In this document: one piece after another, positions 26,895 to 36,481 of the stretch
Layout of the letters: the number at the start of each line of letters is the position of its first letter
How positions within the stretch are numbered: the first letter of the stretch is position 1
Origin: Verrucomicrobiota bacterium JB023
GTDB lineage: Bacteria > Verrucomicrobiota > Verrucomicrobiia > Verrucomicrobiales > Akkermansiaceae
Assembly: GCA_030673895.1 (NCBI GenBank)
Contig: JAUTCR010000005.1
Coordinates: 1-64,000 of the forward strand
DNA: 64,000 nucleotides
Direction: 5' to 3'
Notes under the pieces: model-generated
Seen by the model: only the letters and a program-made list of their open reading frames with translations
Told to the model about the DNA's origin: nothing
Database searches by the model: none
Position numbers and translations under genes: made by a program

Positions 26895-27706
26895 TCGCTT
26901 TCGAGTTCGATGTCTTGCGTCTCGGCCTCGCCTCCGTAGAAGCTTTTGACATAGCCCACTTCAATCAAGGTATCCTGCCAATTGGAGAGCGGCTGCAATC
27001 CGCCAAAGACGCGCAGTGCTGAACGCAGCCAACCATTTGCCTCCTCTTCCTCTCCGTTATGGTAGTGGATGGCGGCCTTGCTATAGTAGGTCATCGGCGT
27101 GTTGTCGAATTCCGTGTATTCGTCTGCGATCGCTTTGGCTTCCTCCTCCCGACCGAGCTTGAGAAGAGCGAGTAGACGCTTGAATTGAGCAAGACGATGG
27201 AGCTCGAGCGCACCGGCCTCGAGTTCTCCCCCGCGAGTGTCGTCTTCGACCTTCTTGGCAAAGGCTTCGAATTGCTTCTCAGCCTCTTCCCAATTCTTGG
27301 TGACGAAGTCCATCTCGGCGATATTGAACATGATGCCGGTATTGTTCGGCTGAAGCGCGAGAGCCTTCTGGAAGGCTTCCCTCGCCTTCTTGAAAGAACG
27401 GAACTCGACGTGGCAGGATCCTTTGAGGTTCCACAGCGCGGGATCTTGCTTGAATATCTCACTGGCGTGGAAGATTTCATCCAAGGATTCGAAGATGCGC
27501 TTCTGACGGAAGAACTGTTCTGCGCGGAGCTTGTGCTCGAAATAGGCACGGCGGGACTCCTCGGGCAGGTTATCGAAAGCGAGCTTGAAAGCCGGCACGT
27601 CCTCGATCTTCCGCTCACCTCCCGCAGCCTGGCCGGGAGCGAAAGAGCTAGTGAGAATCAGGCACGAAACGAGATACAGGACTTTCATTTTCACGCGGAT
27701 ATTCAT
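26891..27706 (-). CDS. Secreted TPR-repeat protein of unknown function
   Basis: About 271 residues from the ATG at 27706; a second ATG six codons on is also possible. The open frame extends upstream into nadD but that part has no coding character. Residues 7-28 form a signal peptide ending APGQAA. Two to three tetratricopeptide-like repeats follow: YFEHKLRAEQFFRQKRIFES, KKAREAFQKALALQPNNTGI, KNWEEAEKQFEAFAKK. The rest is helical, with the Glu-rich segment HNGEEEEANGWLR. Likely a periplasmic scaffold. It sits between nadD (28-base gap) and pdxJ (4-base overlap), so it is co-expressed with vitamin cofactor genes, but no functional link is evident. Confidence 0.8.
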   Translation of the reverse strand: MNIRVKMKVLYLVSCLILTSSFAPGQAAGGERKIEDVPAFKLAFDNLPEESRRAYFEHKLRAEQFFRQKRIFESLDEIFHASEIFKQDPALWNLKGSCHVEFRSFKKAREAFQKALALQPNNTGIMFNIAEMDFVTKNWEEAEKQFEAFAKKVEDDTRGGELEAGALELHRLAQFKRLLALLKLGREEEAKAIADEYTEFDNTPMTYYSKAAIHYHNGEEEEANGWLRSALRVFGGLQPLSNWQDTLIEVGYVKSFYGGEAETQDIELESE

Positions 27707-27734
27707 GCGTTCCGATGGCTGCTCTGGCAAGTCC

Positions 27735-28316
27735 TCATTCGCTTCGATAGAGCCCCTTTTGCCTGAGGTAAGTCTCCACCTGCGGAGCGAGCCAACCGGC
27801 GGGAATCTTTCGCCCTTTGGCGATGGCTTGCCGAATTTCGGTCGCTGAGGCCGGGTGTTCACCTGCAACGAAATGAGCCGCATATTGTCCCTCTTTTGCT
27901 GAACCCTCCCGGTCATGGACAATGAACTCAACAAGACGGGCCAGGTAGTCGGCCCGATTCCAAGTTTCGAACACCTGCCACTGGTCCCGACCCATGAGCC
28001 AATAGAGAGCCGCCTCAGGATATCGCTGCTTGAAGACCTCTGCCGTCCGCCAGGAATAGGAGATGCCCGGCTCCTGCAGCTCCCAGTCGTCCACCCGAGC
28101 CCAAGGATGGTCACGAATCGCCAACTTGATCATCTCCAGGCGCTGCATGCCGCTGGCTCCAGCCGAGTCCTCCTTGTGGGGCGATTGCCGACAGGGCAAG
28201 AAGATGACTTGGTCGAGAGCCAAATGGTCGACGGCCCGGCGGGCAACCTCAACATGGCCCTCATGAATTGGATCAAAGGTGCCGCCAAACAGGGCAATTT
28301 TCTCAATTGCCGGCAC
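27735..28316 (-). CDS. nadD: Nicotinate-nucleotide adenylyltransferase
   Basis: About 193 residues from the GTG at 28316; a TTG three codons upstream is an alternative. The nucleotidyl-transferase motif GGTFDPIHEGH lies near residues 9-19, LPCRQSPHKE near 40 and YSWRTAEVFKQRYPEA near 90. The ISSTxxR-type site appears as SATEIRQAIAKG near the end. It makes deamido-NAD from NaMN and ATP. The start lies within the 3' end of scpA, so translation is probably coupled. Confidence 0.94.
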   Translation of the reverse strand: MPAIEKIALFGGTFDPIHEGHVEVARRAVDHLALDQVIFLPCRQSPHKEDSAGASGMQRLEMIKLAIRDHPWARVDDWELQEPGISYSWRTAEVFKQRYPEAALYWLMGRDQWQVFETWNRADYLARLVEFIVHDREGSAKEGQYAAHFVAGEHPASATEIRQAIAKGRKIPAGWLAPQVETYLRQKGLYRSE

Positions 28317-29037
28317 GTCGCTCAATATCGATATCGCCCAAGAGCCGGTCTTGCCGAACCTTGAACTGGTTCATCTTCATCAACTCGAGAACGGCCAAGA
28401 AGGTCACGATGACCTCGATTTTGGTCGAGGCGGTCTCAAAGAGGCTCTCGAAGCGCCGGACCTGCCCGGGCTGCAACTCGATGAGCAGATACTCGACTTT
28501 ATCAGAGACGGTGAAACGGTCGTCGACGATCTGTCCGAAGTCGTGCTCCGTTTCGAAGCGCTTGAGCACCTTCTGGAAAGCCTGAATGAGGTCGAAGATG
28601 GACAACTCGCCGACAGGATTGATGTCGACGGGCGGCAGTTCGGGCTTTTCCGGATTATGCGGGAAATACCCCTCCTGCTCGACCTCGCGTTGCGCCAAGT
28701 AGCCTGCCGCATCTTTGAACTTCTTGTACTCAATGAGTTGCCGAATCAGGTCCCAGCGCGGATCGTCGTCCTCGGCATCATCCTCGGGAGGTTGCTCCTG
28801 CTTGGGGAGGAGCGTTCTACTCTTCATGTAGATGAGGTTGGCCGCCATGACGACGAACTCGGAAGCGAGGTCAATATTGAGCATGCGGAAGGTCTCGATG
28901 TACTCGAGGTAGGAGTGGGTAATCTTCTCCAATGAAACCTCGGTGATATCAAGCTCCTCACGCCTAATCAGATACAACAAAAGGTCCAACGGACCCTCGA
29001 AGATGTCCAATCTGACCTTGTATTCCTGCTCTTCCAC
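28303..29037 (-). CDS. scpA: Segregation and condensation protein A
   Basis: 244 residues from a GTG at 29037. YKVRLDIFEGPLDLLLYLIR and ELDITEVSLEKITHSYLEYI are the conserved N-terminal helices that bind the SMC neck; LASEFVVMAANLIYMKSRTL is the family hallmark near residue 57. A short acidic stretch (EDDAEDDDPRW) and a winged-helix end follow. ScpA bridges the SMC heads with ScpB in chromosome segregation; scpB is not in the window. First gene of the operon ending with acpS. Confidence 0.95.
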   Translation of the reverse strand: MEEQEYKVRLDIFEGPLDLLLYLIRREELDITEVSLEKITHSYLEYIETFRMLNIDLASEFVVMAANLIYMKSRTLLPKQEQPPEDDAEDDDPRWDLIRQLIEYKKFKDAAGYLAQREVEQEGYFPHNPEKPELPPVDINPVGELSIFDLIQAFQKVLKRFETEHDFGQIVDDRFTVSDKVEYLLIELQPGQVRRFESLFETASTKIEVIVTFLAVLELMKMNQFKVRQDRLLGDIDIERRAGN

Positions 29038-29121
29038 AGCCGTTTGGTAGGATAGCTCAGCCTCGGGGGCGAGGCAAAAGCCTGCTTTTGAAACACATTA
29101 GAGTGTTGGCTTTTTCCTCCG

Positions 29122-29142
29122 GGGGCAGTACCCGTGCCCCCG
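29122..29142 (+). repeat. Hairpin just upstream of the AsmA-like gene
   Basis: Perfect 7-bp inverted repeat GGGGGCA/TGCCCCC with a 7-base loop, ending seven bases before the ATG at 29150. No Shine-Dalgarno is visible there, so the stem would sit where a ribosome site is expected and may limit translation. It lies in the divergent gap between scpA and the next gene. Confidence 0.45.
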
Positions 29143-29149
29143 CACTCAC

Positions 29150-30823
29150 ATGAATCTCCCAGAAGAAAAGATTACGGACTTTAATGAGCGGATGAACGAG
29201 TGGATTGCCGGACAAGGGCTCCTCTTTCAATTGACTCATGGAGGGACCGGTTTGGGAGAGCGACCGTCGATCGTGGCTCAGATGATGCGGATGCTTCTGA
29301 CTCTCCTCGCTCTCGTCGTTGTCGCGGCTCTGGCCTATGGCGGCTATCTAGTCTGGCGAGTCAACGGAAGTGGCTTTGCCAAGGAACTCTCCGCTGGGAT
29401 CGGCGAGCAATTGGGTGCAGAGGACATCACAGCTCGAGGATTCAATCGCAAAGGCAAAAAAGGCACTTACTATCAGGTCCTTGCTGAAGGAAACGAGGAC
29501 ACTTTCTATGAGCATCTGGAGGCCCGGCGTGTCGAGTTCAAGATGTCCTACTTCGATGGTCTCTTTGGCGAATGGGACGGTCAAACTTTGCGCGTGGCCT
29601 CACTTTTCGCTCACCTGAAATCGGGAGGAATCGACGACGAGCACGCCCGCACCGCTTGGCAGTCACTGTTTTCAGAGAGCGACACCTTCAAGTTCAACCG
29701 CTTCGAAGTAGGCAGTGCCAACTTCAGCTGGGGTTATAATTCACCGGCCACCTGGGGCAGCATCATCGATGCTTCTCTATTGGGGACAAGGGAGGACGAT
29801 GGCTGGCGCCTGATCTTGAAGGGCGGAAAATTCTCGCAGGGCATCTTCGATCATCTCGACATCGTCAGATTGGAAGCTCGGCTTCATCCTGAGCAGGGTC
29901 TCTCTATCGAAGAGGCCGAGCTTGAGATGAACGGTGGCCAGATCAAGTGGCAGGCCAGCGTGGTTGAGGGTATCGCCAATCCCCGCTTTGAAGGCTCCGG
30001 CACCTTGACCGAGGTTCCGATCAACCGCTTTCTCCCCCTCGCCCTACGGGATCGCTTTGATGGCACGGTGTCTGGCACAATGACCCTGGGCGGTTACTCC
30101 AACTCCTCGCAGGGCATCCATTACGAGCTTGAGTTGAGCCCGGGAGCGAAGGGAATCGGACTCACCCACGAGATCCCGCTGCTGAGATTGCTCACCGCGC
30201 TCGATAAGGAGAACACCTATCGCAAGGTGGTCTTCAACGAAGGAGGCTTTCTCGTCTCGACCGAAGGAGAAGGTCTGACAATCAGCGAGATCGACCTCAA
30301 GGTGGTCAACCAAGAGACAGAACTTGTTCTCAACGAGCTGAAGGGGTCACTACAGAGCCGCCCGGGAAGGCTCGATGAAATTAATCTCAACGAAACTGTT
30401 CTGCAGCAAGCGGATCAAGCTGGCTTGACTGCAGCTTCAATCAACGACAGCTCCAACGAGTTCGTGGCAGATTCCGTGCGGCTGATTTACGCCAATCACC
30501 AGCCTGAAACCCCGCCCACCCGACTGGAACTCAAGGCTGAGACGGTGGACGAAAATGGCGTCACGCAAGAGGTCGATTTTCCCTTTCTGGAGCCGCGCGC
30601 CCGGGATTTTCTTCGCACGCCGCACATCTTGTCCGGCGACTTGACCTTCAGCCTCCTCTCCAACGCCATGGACGAATTTGGTTCCCTGCCCCAGCTCAAG
30701 GCGGTGGAGGGTTCTCCCGAGAAGAAGGTGATCAGCCTCTCCCTCTCGGAGATGGACTTCCAGGCGACAACCACTTTGAGCGAAAAGTGGGAGAGCGCTC
30801 TCCAGACGCGCTCTCGCCGCTAA
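29150..30823 (+). CDS. Membrane-anchored hypothetical protein, AsmA/TamB-like architecture
   Basis: 557 residues. About 45 polar residues precede one membrane helix (MLLTLLALVVVAALAYGGYL, about 47-66). A long periplasmic part follows, rich in beta strands, with repeated 'G-Y/F-L-L-GG' turns and blocks such as RLEARLHPEQGLSIEEAELE and VSGTMTLGGYSNSSQGIHYE. This is the general look of AsmA-like envelope proteins, which may act in lipid or outer-membrane biogenesis, but I see no diagnostic motif. Conserved-family assignment is tentative. The ATG at 29150 is preceded by a hairpin. It lies divergent from scpA and convergent with metF. Confidence 0.75.
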   Translation: MNLPEEKITDFNERMNEWIAGQGLLFQLTHGGTGLGERPSIVAQMMRMLLTLLALVVVAALAYGGYLVWRVNGSGFAKELSAGIGEQLGAEDITARGFNRKGKKGTYYQVLAEGNEDTFYEHLEARRVEFKMSYFDGLFGEWDGQTLRVASLFAHLKSGGIDDEHARTAWQSLFSESDTFKFNRFEVGSANFSWGYNSPATWGSIIDASLLGTREDDGWRLILKGGKFSQGIFDHLDIVRLEARLHPEQGLSIEEAELEMNGGQIKWQASVVEGIANPRFEGSGTLTEVPINRFLPLALRDRFDGTVSGTMTLGGYSNSSQGIHYELELSPGAKGIGLTHEIPLLRLLTALDKENTYRKVVFNEGGFLVSTEGEGLTISEIDLKVVNQETELVLNELKGSLQSRPGRLDEINLNETVLQQADQAGLTAASINDSSNEFVADSVRLIYANHQPETPPTRLELKAETVDENGVTQEVDFPFLEPRARDFLRTPHILSGDLTFSLLSNAMDEFGSLPQLKAVEGSPEKKVISLSLSEMDFQATTTLSEKWESALQTRSRR

Positions 30824-30897
30824 TCGAGGGGCTGGCGCTCAATTGGAACGCCTAGTGTCTCTGAGCGGCGTCTCCACCGCCCACTTCGAGTAGTTCC

Positions 30898-31779
30898 CTA
30901 GCTACGGAGACGCTTCACCACCTCCAGGGTCGCCCGGCTTTTGTTCAGGGTATAGAAGTGGATTCCCGGAATGCCTTCCTTGAGCAGCTCCTCACACTGC
31001 TTGTGAGCATAGTCGATCCCTAGCGGAGTGATGTCGTCCGTATCCGCAGGCACCTCGTTGATGAGCCTTTGCAATTTAGCAGGGAAGCGCGCCCCGGCAG
31101 CCAAATCGGCCATCCGGATCATGCCCTTCCTCGATGTGACCGGCATGATGCCAGCGATGATGGGAACCCTGATTCCTGCCATCTCGCAGCGGTCGCGGAA
31201 ATCAAGTAAATCGTGATTATCGAAGAAGAGCTGCGTACAGATGTAATCAGCGCCCTGATCGACCTTCGCCTTGAGATGATCCATCTCGTGCAAGCGATTG
31301 GGGGTCTCCGGATGACCTTCCGGGAAGCCCGCAACTCCGATGCCAAAGCCTTGGCCCGACTGACTTCCAAAGTCCTTGATGAAGGAGACCAGGTCGCTCG
31401 CGTAGGGAAAGTCCTCTTTTGACTGATCGTAATCGGGCTGATTTCTCGGAGGATCTCCACGCAGCGCGAGAATATTTGAAACGCCCGCCTTCTGATATTG
31501 ACCGAGCAGCTCGGCCAACTCGGCACGATTTTGCTGCACGCAGGTCAGGTGGGGCGTCGCCGGAATCGATGTTTCCTGAAGGATCCGGAGCACCAAATCA
31601 TGGGTCAGCTCCCGGGTACTCCCTCCCGCCCCGTAGGTCACGCTGACGAAAGAAGGCTCAAGGCTCGCCAGGTCCTTGATCACGTCGAAAAGAGCCTCGG
31701 AGGCCGAGGGTGTTTTGGGCGGGAAAAACTCGAATGAAATTGATGGGCGGTGCTGTTCAAGAAGCGTTTGGATATGCAT
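30898..31779 (-). CDS. metF: 5,10-Methylenetetrahydrofolate reductase
   Basis: About 293 residues from the ATG at 31779 (MHIQTLLEQHRPSISFEFFP); a TTG at 31821 would add 14 residues. Motifs: ISFEFFPPKT with catalytic Glu, SVTYGAGGSTR near residue 47, THLTCV-type PHLTCVQQNRAELAELLGQY, ILALRGDPP near 100 and ADYICTQLFFDN near 175. A flavoprotein that makes 5-methyl-THF for methionine synthesis. No MetJ- or SAM-type control element is seen upstream. Monocistronic as far as visible. Confidence 0.95.
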   Translation of the reverse strand: MHIQTLLEQHRPSISFEFFPPKTPSASEALFDVIKDLASLEPSFVSVTYGAGGSTRELTHDLVLRILQETSIPATPHLTCVQQNRAELAELLGQYQKAGVSNILALRGDPPRNQPDYDQSKEDFPYASDLVSFIKDFGSQSGQGFGIGVAGFPEGHPETPNRLHEMDHLKAKVDQGADYICTQLFFDNHDLLDFRDRCEMAGIRVPIIAGIMPVTSRKGMIRMADLAAGARFPAKLQRLINEVPADTDDITPLGIDYAHKQCEELLKEGIPGIHFYTLNKSRATLEVVKRLRS

Positions 31780-31868
31780 TCCGCGCGGGAGTTTGACCAA
31801 TGCCTGCTGACTGACAACCAAGAATAAAAAAGGAGCGACTTTTCCCGGAAGCGGGAGTTTAATCCGAC

Positions 31869-32558
31869 ATGAGATTCACCCTGCTGGCCCTTCTTTGCAC
31901 TGCCCTACCGCTTGTCGCCGAGGACAAGGAGCGGCCCGACAAGGAACGACGATCCCACGAATTTGCAGAGAAAATCTTCGCCCGCTTGGACAAAGACCAG
32001 AGTGGCAGCATCTCCCTCACCGAGTTCCGAGCGAATCCCCGCCTTGAGCGAGCGACGGAGGAGCAGATCAAGCAGCTCTTTGCGCGCCTCGATAAGGATC
32101 GCAATCGCGTCCTCACGCCTGAGGAACTCCGCCGGCCCCCTCGTCGCCACCAAAAGTGGCAGGACAAAGGACCGGTGGATTTTGCCGCCTTCTCGGAGCA
32201 GCCCCGGGTCCGGGAGATGCCGGAGGAGGACCGCAGGCAGCTCTTTCAGCGCTTGGATCGCAATGGCGACGGCCTCATCAGCCGGGAAGATTTCCCGAAA
32301 CGCCGCCGAGGTGAAGATGACCATGCGCCGGTCTCAATCGCTCCTTACGACATCGACCGCGACGGCAAAATCTCCTTCGACGAATTCCGCAAGATCCCTC
32401 ATCACCGCCGATTGAACGAGGACGAGGCCGAAGACCGCTTCGAACGTCTGGACCGGAATGATGACGGCTATCTCACTCCGGACGAAGGCCCGGAACCAGG
32501 CGGCCCGGAGGAAAAAAAAGGACGCCGGGGTCAGCAACGACCCGAGCGTCCAGAATAA
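31869..32558 (+). CDS. Secreted EF-hand protein
   Basis: 229 residues with a signal peptide (about 1-17, ending LPLVA). It has five EF-hand-like loops: DKDQSGSISLTE, DKDRNRVLTPEE, DRNGDGLISRED, DIDRDGKISFDE and DRNDDGYLTPDE. Loops 1, 3, 4 and 5 keep the acidic calcium ligands and the central Gly; loop 2 has Arg instead of Gly and may not bind. The C-terminus is Pro/Glu/Arg-rich. GGGAG stands 12 bases before the ATG. Likely a periplasmic or extracellular calcium-binding protein of unknown partner. It ends 10 bases from the pgi stop (convergent). Confidence 0.85.
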   Translation: MRFTLLALLCTALPLVAEDKERPDKERRSHEFAEKIFARLDKDQSGSISLTEFRANPRLERATEEQIKQLFARLDKDRNRVLTPEELRRPPRRHQKWQDKGPVDFAAFSEQPRVREMPEEDRRQLFQRLDRNGDGLISREDFPKRRRGEDDHAPVSIAPYDIDRDGKISFDEFRKIPHHRRLNEDEAEDRFERLDRNDDGYLTPDEGPEPGGPEEKKGRRGQQRPERPE

Positions 32559-32568
32559 TGTTGAAGAG

Positions 32569-34116
32569 TCAGGCTGCCGCGAATTGGTCGGCAGCCGCGC
32601 TTTCACCCATTTCCAGGGTGGCCTGCCCACTCCCGGCGAGGTGCGTCAGGCAGTGATAGACAGCTTCTGCATCAGCATTCAAGGAAGCCGCAATCTCTTC
32701 CGCAGTCTGAGCCTCATCACCCAGAGCAGCGCGAACTTGCTTCAGTAGCTCAAGGAAGACCCCCGCCGCTTTCTTGCCTGCCTCCACGCCAGGCTGGTGG
32801 TAGGCATTAATATTCACGAGCGAAGCGTAGAAGGTGACCGCCCGCTCATAGAGGGCAATGAGCTGACCAACGGTGTGCGGGGTCACCTCCGGGATGGAGA
32901 TGGTCAGGGACTTTCTCCCCTTCTCATAGAGCGCTGTCCGTGTCCCGCGCAGGAAGCCTTGCAGGAAGTCGCCACTGGTGACGCCCTCTTCCACCTCGAT
33001 ACTCTCCCCATCCCGAGGCTTGCGCACCTCGATGAAGGTCGCAAAGAAATTATGCACCCCGTCGCGCAACTGCTGCACGTAGGCATGCTGATCCGTCGAG
33101 CCTTTGTTCCCGTAAACCGCCAAGCCTTGGTTGACGACCTTACCGTCAAGATCATGCTCCTTCCCGAGTGACTCCATGACCAGCTGCTGGAGGTACTTGG
33201 ACATGAGCATGAGAGAGTCCTTGTAAGGCAGGACGACCATATCCTTCTCCCCTTTGCCATTGCCTTCATGATACCAAGCCAAGGCCATCTCCATCGCCGC
33301 ATTGTCCGTCTCCTGACGGGTCTTCTCATCCATCGCGGCAGCTCCCTCGAGGATTTCATCGAGATCAATGCCTTGCAACGCCATCGGAACGAGCCCGACG
33401 GTGGACATCACAGAGGTGCGTCCGCCGACCCAGTCTTCCATGGGGAAAATGGTGAGGAAGCCCTCGCTCTTGGCAAAGTTGTCGAGCTTGGAGCCATCAC
33501 CCGTGATGGCGGCAGCATGCTCGGCGAATTTAAGCCCCTGCGCCTCATAAGCTGCTTTTGCCTCAAGCATGCCATTGCGAGTCTCCGGCGTCCCCCCTGA
33601 TTTTGAAATCACCACCGCCAAGGTGCGATCAAGCTCGCTCCCAATCTCCTCCAAGACACGGTCCATGCCTGCTGGATCGGTGTTGTCGAAGAACCAAGTC
33701 TTCAATGGCGACGCACTGCCCAGGGCATCATAGATCAACTGGGGGCCCAGGGCGGATCCCCCGATGCCGATGACCAGCAGATTCTGGAAATGCGAGCCCC
33801 CGGGAGACTTGATCTCCCCGGAATGAATCTTGGCGGCAAATTCCTTCACTGCCGCCAAGGGCGCGGTGATTTGCTCACGCAGCTCATCGCTAGGTGCAAG
33901 CTCGGGGCGACGAAGCCAATAATGACCGACCATGCGTCCCTCATCGGGATTCGCAATCTCACCCGCCTCAAGCTTCTTCAGATCCGAGAAGGCTTTCTCC
34001 ACCTTGCCGGACATCTCTCCACGAAAGCTTGCCGGTATATCCATGCGCGACAAATCCAAGCTGAATCCAAGCTCCGGATAGCGCACCAACTGTTTGCTGT
34101 AATTCTCAAACGACAT
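32569..34116 (-). CDS. pgi: Glucose-6-phosphate isomerase
   Basis: 515 residues. [51 protein letters not shown] and [20 protein letters not shown] are the sugar-phosphate and catalytic regions of the family. This variant resembles the shorter bacterial type with 'KGSTDQHAY' rather than the E. coli type. It interconverts glucose 6-phosphate and fructose 6-phosphate. The apt gene ends 14 bases upstream in the same direction, so the pair may share a transcript. Fructose 6-phosphate also feeds GDP-mannose/GDP-fucose supply. Confidence 0.96.
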   Translation of the reverse strand: MSFENYSKQLVRYPELGFSLDLSRMDIPASFRGEMSGKVEKAFSDLKKLEAGEIANPDEGRMVGHYWLRRPELAPSDELREQITAPLAAVKEFAAKIHSGEIKSPGGSHFQNLLVIGIGGSALGPQLIYDALGSASPLKTWFFDNTDPAGMDRVLEEIGSELDRTLAVVISKSGGTPETRNGMLEAKAAYEAQGLKFAEHAAAITGDGSKLDNFAKSEGFLTIFPMEDWVGGRTSVMSTVGLVPMALQGIDLDEILEGAAAMDEKTRQETDNAAMEMALAWYHEGNGKGEKDMVVLPYKDSLMLMSKYLQQLVMESLGKEHDLDGKVVNQGLAVYGNKGSTDQHAYVQQLRDGVHNFFATFIEVRKPRDGESIEVEEGVTSGDFLQGFLRGTRTALYEKGRKSLTISIPEVTPHTVGQLIALYERAVTFYASLVNINAYHQPGVEAGKKAAGVFLELLKQVRAALGDEAQTAEEIAASLNADAEAVYHCLTHLAGSGQATLEMGESAAADQFAAA

Positions 34117-34129
34117 GTTAGAAGATCTT

Positions 34130-34654
34130 CTAGTATTTTAATAAGGAATGAATCGGCAGCTCGCCGAGTTTCTCCCGTCCTTTCAGGAACTCGAGTTCAA
34201 TCAAAAAGCTGGCGGCCACGACGTCCGCGTCCAGCGCACGAAGCAGGCGCACCGCCGCAGCGGCAGTTCCCCCCGTCGCGAGCAAGTCGTCGACGAGCAA
34301 CACCTTCTCACCAGGCAGCACGGCATCCTCATGAATTTCGACGACATTTTCGCCATATTCGAGCGTGTAAGCCATCTTGCGGGTGGTCCAAGGGAGCTTC
34401 CCTTCCTTCCGCACCGGCACGAAGCCTGCCTGCAAATTCTGCGCCACTCCGGCTGCGAAGATGAAGCCCCGGGCATCAATCCCGACCACCTTGTCAATCT
34501 TCTGTCCACCCGCAGTTTCACCCAACAATTCGAGCGACTTCGCGAAGAGGTCGGCATCACCCAATACCGGAGTGATGTCCTTGAAAATAATTCCCGGTTT
34601 GGGGAAGTCCTCAACATCCCTCACCGCCGCCGCTAACTCGTCAATCCCTGACAC
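34130..34654 (-). CDS. apt: Adenine phosphoribosyltransferase
   Basis: 174 residues from a GTG at 34654, with GAGGG directly upstream. [17 protein letters not shown] near residue 17, [16 protein letters not shown] near 56, and the PRPP-binding [17 protein letters not shown] near 122 are diagnostic. It salvages adenine to AMP. Transcribed toward pgi with a 14-base gap; a 200-base divergent region separates it from the carbonic anhydrase. Confidence 0.96.
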   Translation of the reverse strand: MSGIDELAAAVRDVEDFPKPGIIFKDITPVLGDADLFAKSLELLGETAGGQKIDKVVGIDARGFIFAAGVAQNLQAGFVPVRKEGKLPWTTRKMAYTLEYGENVVEIHEDAVLPGEKVLLVDDLLATGGTAAAAVRLLRALDADVVAASFLIELEFLKGREKLGELPIHSLLKY

Positions 34655-34855
34655 GCCCTCAATTCATCACAGCACCCCGCGAGCGAAAAGCCGGAAGTCT
34701 GGGTTCCAGTTTACATTGGTGATGAATCACACTCATACCTATGGCCTTGGAAAGAATCAGATGAGAGCAATTCTTCAGCGACTTGCCGTCTCTGCCAACA
34801 CACAACAAACTCGATTCTCACTTTCCAATTGCCTGAAAGGGGGCATGATTCTGCC

Positions 34856-35482
34856 ATGGTGAACGCCGAAGATGCGCTTGCGAGACTGATTGAAGGAAAC
34901 CGCCGCTTCAAAAGTGGCGAAGTCGAACCGATTGCCCACAATGCCGAAGCTCGGCGGAGCGAACTCTTGGAGAGCCAAGAGCCCTTCGCGATCATTCTCG
35001 GTTGTTCCGACTCCCGTGTGCCCGTCGAGCTCGTCTTCGACCAACATCTCGGGGATCTCTTCGTGATTCGGGTGGCGGGCAATGTCGTTGCCCCGTCTCA
35101 AATCGGCTCGGTTGAATTTGCAGCCGCTCAATTCGGCACCCGGCTGGTTGTCGTTATGGGTCATTCCGAATGCGGCGCAGTGAAGGCCACCTTGCAGGAG
35201 CTCAGTCAACCGTCCGGCGAGCGTTCTCCCAATCTGCGGAGCATTGTGGATCGCGTCAGACCCGCCGTGCAGCCTCTACTGGAGACGCGTGAAGATCACG
35301 ATTCATGCTCTTTCGTCGAACAGGCCGTGCGCGCCAATATCCGCGCCTCCGCCAATCACCTGCGCCACGGTTCGGCTATTCTGGAAGACTTGATCGCCAA
35401 TGACGGTCTCCTCATCGTCGGAGCGGAATATTCATTGAAGACCGGTCACGTCGAATTCTTCGACGGCCTGCCGACCAAATAA
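34856..35482 (+). CDS. Beta-class carbonic anhydrase
   Basis: About 208 residues from the ATG at 34856, preceded by AAAGGGGG; an earlier in-frame TTG is unlikely. Zinc ligands and the catalytic dyad are present: C50-S-D52-S-R54 (CSDSRVPVE) and H103-S-E-C106 (MGHSECGAV). It hydrates CO2 to bicarbonate in the cytoplasm. There is no signal peptide. It stands alone between apt and a conserved hypothetical gene. Confidence 0.94.
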   Translation: MVNAEDALARLIEGNRRFKSGEVEPIAHNAEARRSELLESQEPFAIILGCSDSRVPVELVFDQHLGDLFVIRVAGNVVAPSQIGSVEFAAAQFGTRLVVVMGHSECGAVKATLQELSQPSGERSPNLRSIVDRVRPAVQPLLETREDHDSCSFVEQAVRANIRASANHLRHGSAILEDLIANDGLLIVGAEYSLKTGHVEFFDGLPTK

Positions 35483-35551
35483 GGGTTCCAAAAAAGCAAC
35501 GGCTGGCCGCCGACCAGCAATCGGCGGGCGGCTCCTCGCCAAGCTCGATAC

Positions 35552-36481
35552 GTGACCGCCGCCTCTAACAAAAAGTTGATCACCTCGGAGGAGTGGTGCG
35601 CGCGGGCCGAAGATCACCGGGCGACGCTCGAGCCCTACTGCACGGCTTGGAGAAGTCGGCGCTCGTCCGGGGACGTCCACCCCATCCACGACTTCCTCTT
35701 CACCTATTACCCCTTCAAGCCGGGCCGCCTCTTGCAATGGCATCCCTCCTTCGAGGAATGCTTGGAAGAAGGCCGCACGGCTTCCCTGCCTTCCTTCTAC
35801 AAGGCAAAGCCCTATCTGCGGAAGGCGGGCGTCGTCTTCCAAGACACCACTGTCTTACGGCCGAAAGACTCCGAGAGGCTTCGCTTCTCCCACAACTTGC
35901 TCCAGCTCACCGAGAGCCGTTCCCCTCATTTCAGCTGCTACGGATTGCACGAATGGGCCATGGTCTATCGGTGCGCAAATCCTCGCCACGCGGAGAGAGC
36001 CCCCTTCCGGCTGAGCAGCGATGAGATAGCTTCCTTTGTGGAAAGCCAGCGCCTGGCTTGCAGTCACTTCGATGCCACCCGCTTTTTCACCCCAGCAGCT
36101 CTCCCCCTCAATCGGCTTTCCCCCAGCCTCATGACCCGCGATCAACACGAGCAACCGGGCTGCATCCATGCCAATATGGATCTCTACAAATGGGCCTTCA
36201 AGGCCATGCCTTGGATTGGCTCTGATCTCCTTCGCAAGACCTTCCTCTTGGCATTGGAATTGCGAGAGCTGGATATGAAAGCTTCTCCCTATGACCTGAG
36301 AGCGTTCGGCTATGAGCCGGTGAAAATTGAGACGCCTGAAGGCCGGACCGAATATGTTCGCCAGCAGACCTTTCTTTCGAAGAAAGCCTCCGCATTGCGC
36401 GTCGAACTCATCGCCAAGCTCGCAGGCCTGCTTGCAATGGCAGAAGTCCGACCTTCCTCATCACTCTCACCCACCTCATGA
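35552..36481 (+). CDS. Conserved protein of unproven function (often labelled 3-methyladenine DNA glycosylase)
   Basis: 309 residues from a GTG at 35552. I recognise a widespread family by these blocks: HPIHDFLFTYYPFKPGRLLQ (about 43-62), SPHFSCYGLHEWAMVYRC (about 126-143), ACSHFDATRFFTP (about 169-181), EQPGCIHANMDLYKWAFKAM (about 203-222), ELDMKASPYDL (about 240-250) and IETPEGRTEYVRQQ (about 259-272). Many actinobacterial members carry the glycosylase label, but no helix-hairpin-helix glycosylase motif is visible, so I do not accept it. The many conserved His, Cys, Asp and Glu suggest a metal-dependent enzyme. The stop overlaps the next gene by ATGA. Confidence 0.85.
   Translation: MTAASNKKLITSEEWCARAEDHRATLEPYCTAWRSRRSSGDVHPIHDFLFTYYPFKPGRLLQWHPSFEECLEEGRTASLPSFYKAKPYLRKAGVVFQDTTVLRPKDSERLRFSHNLLQLTESRSPHFSCYGLHEWAMVYRCANPRHAERAPFRLSSDEIASFVESQRLACSHFDATRFFTPAALPLNRLSPSLMTRDQHEQPGCIHANMDLYKWAFKAMPWIGSDLLRKTFLLALELRELDMKASPYDLRAFGYEPVKIETPEGRTEYVRQQTFLSKKASALRVELIAKLAGLLAMAEVRPSSSLSPTS

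Noticed and set aside
27707-28114. Long N-terminal extension of the TPR protein
   Set aside because: It overlaps nadD in another frame and is Arg/Ser/Pro-rich without a fold. The signal peptide begins at 27706 or 27688.
35552-36481. 3-methyladenine DNA glycosylase as a firm function
   Set aside because: The label is common for the family, but no glycosylase motif is visible in the sequence.
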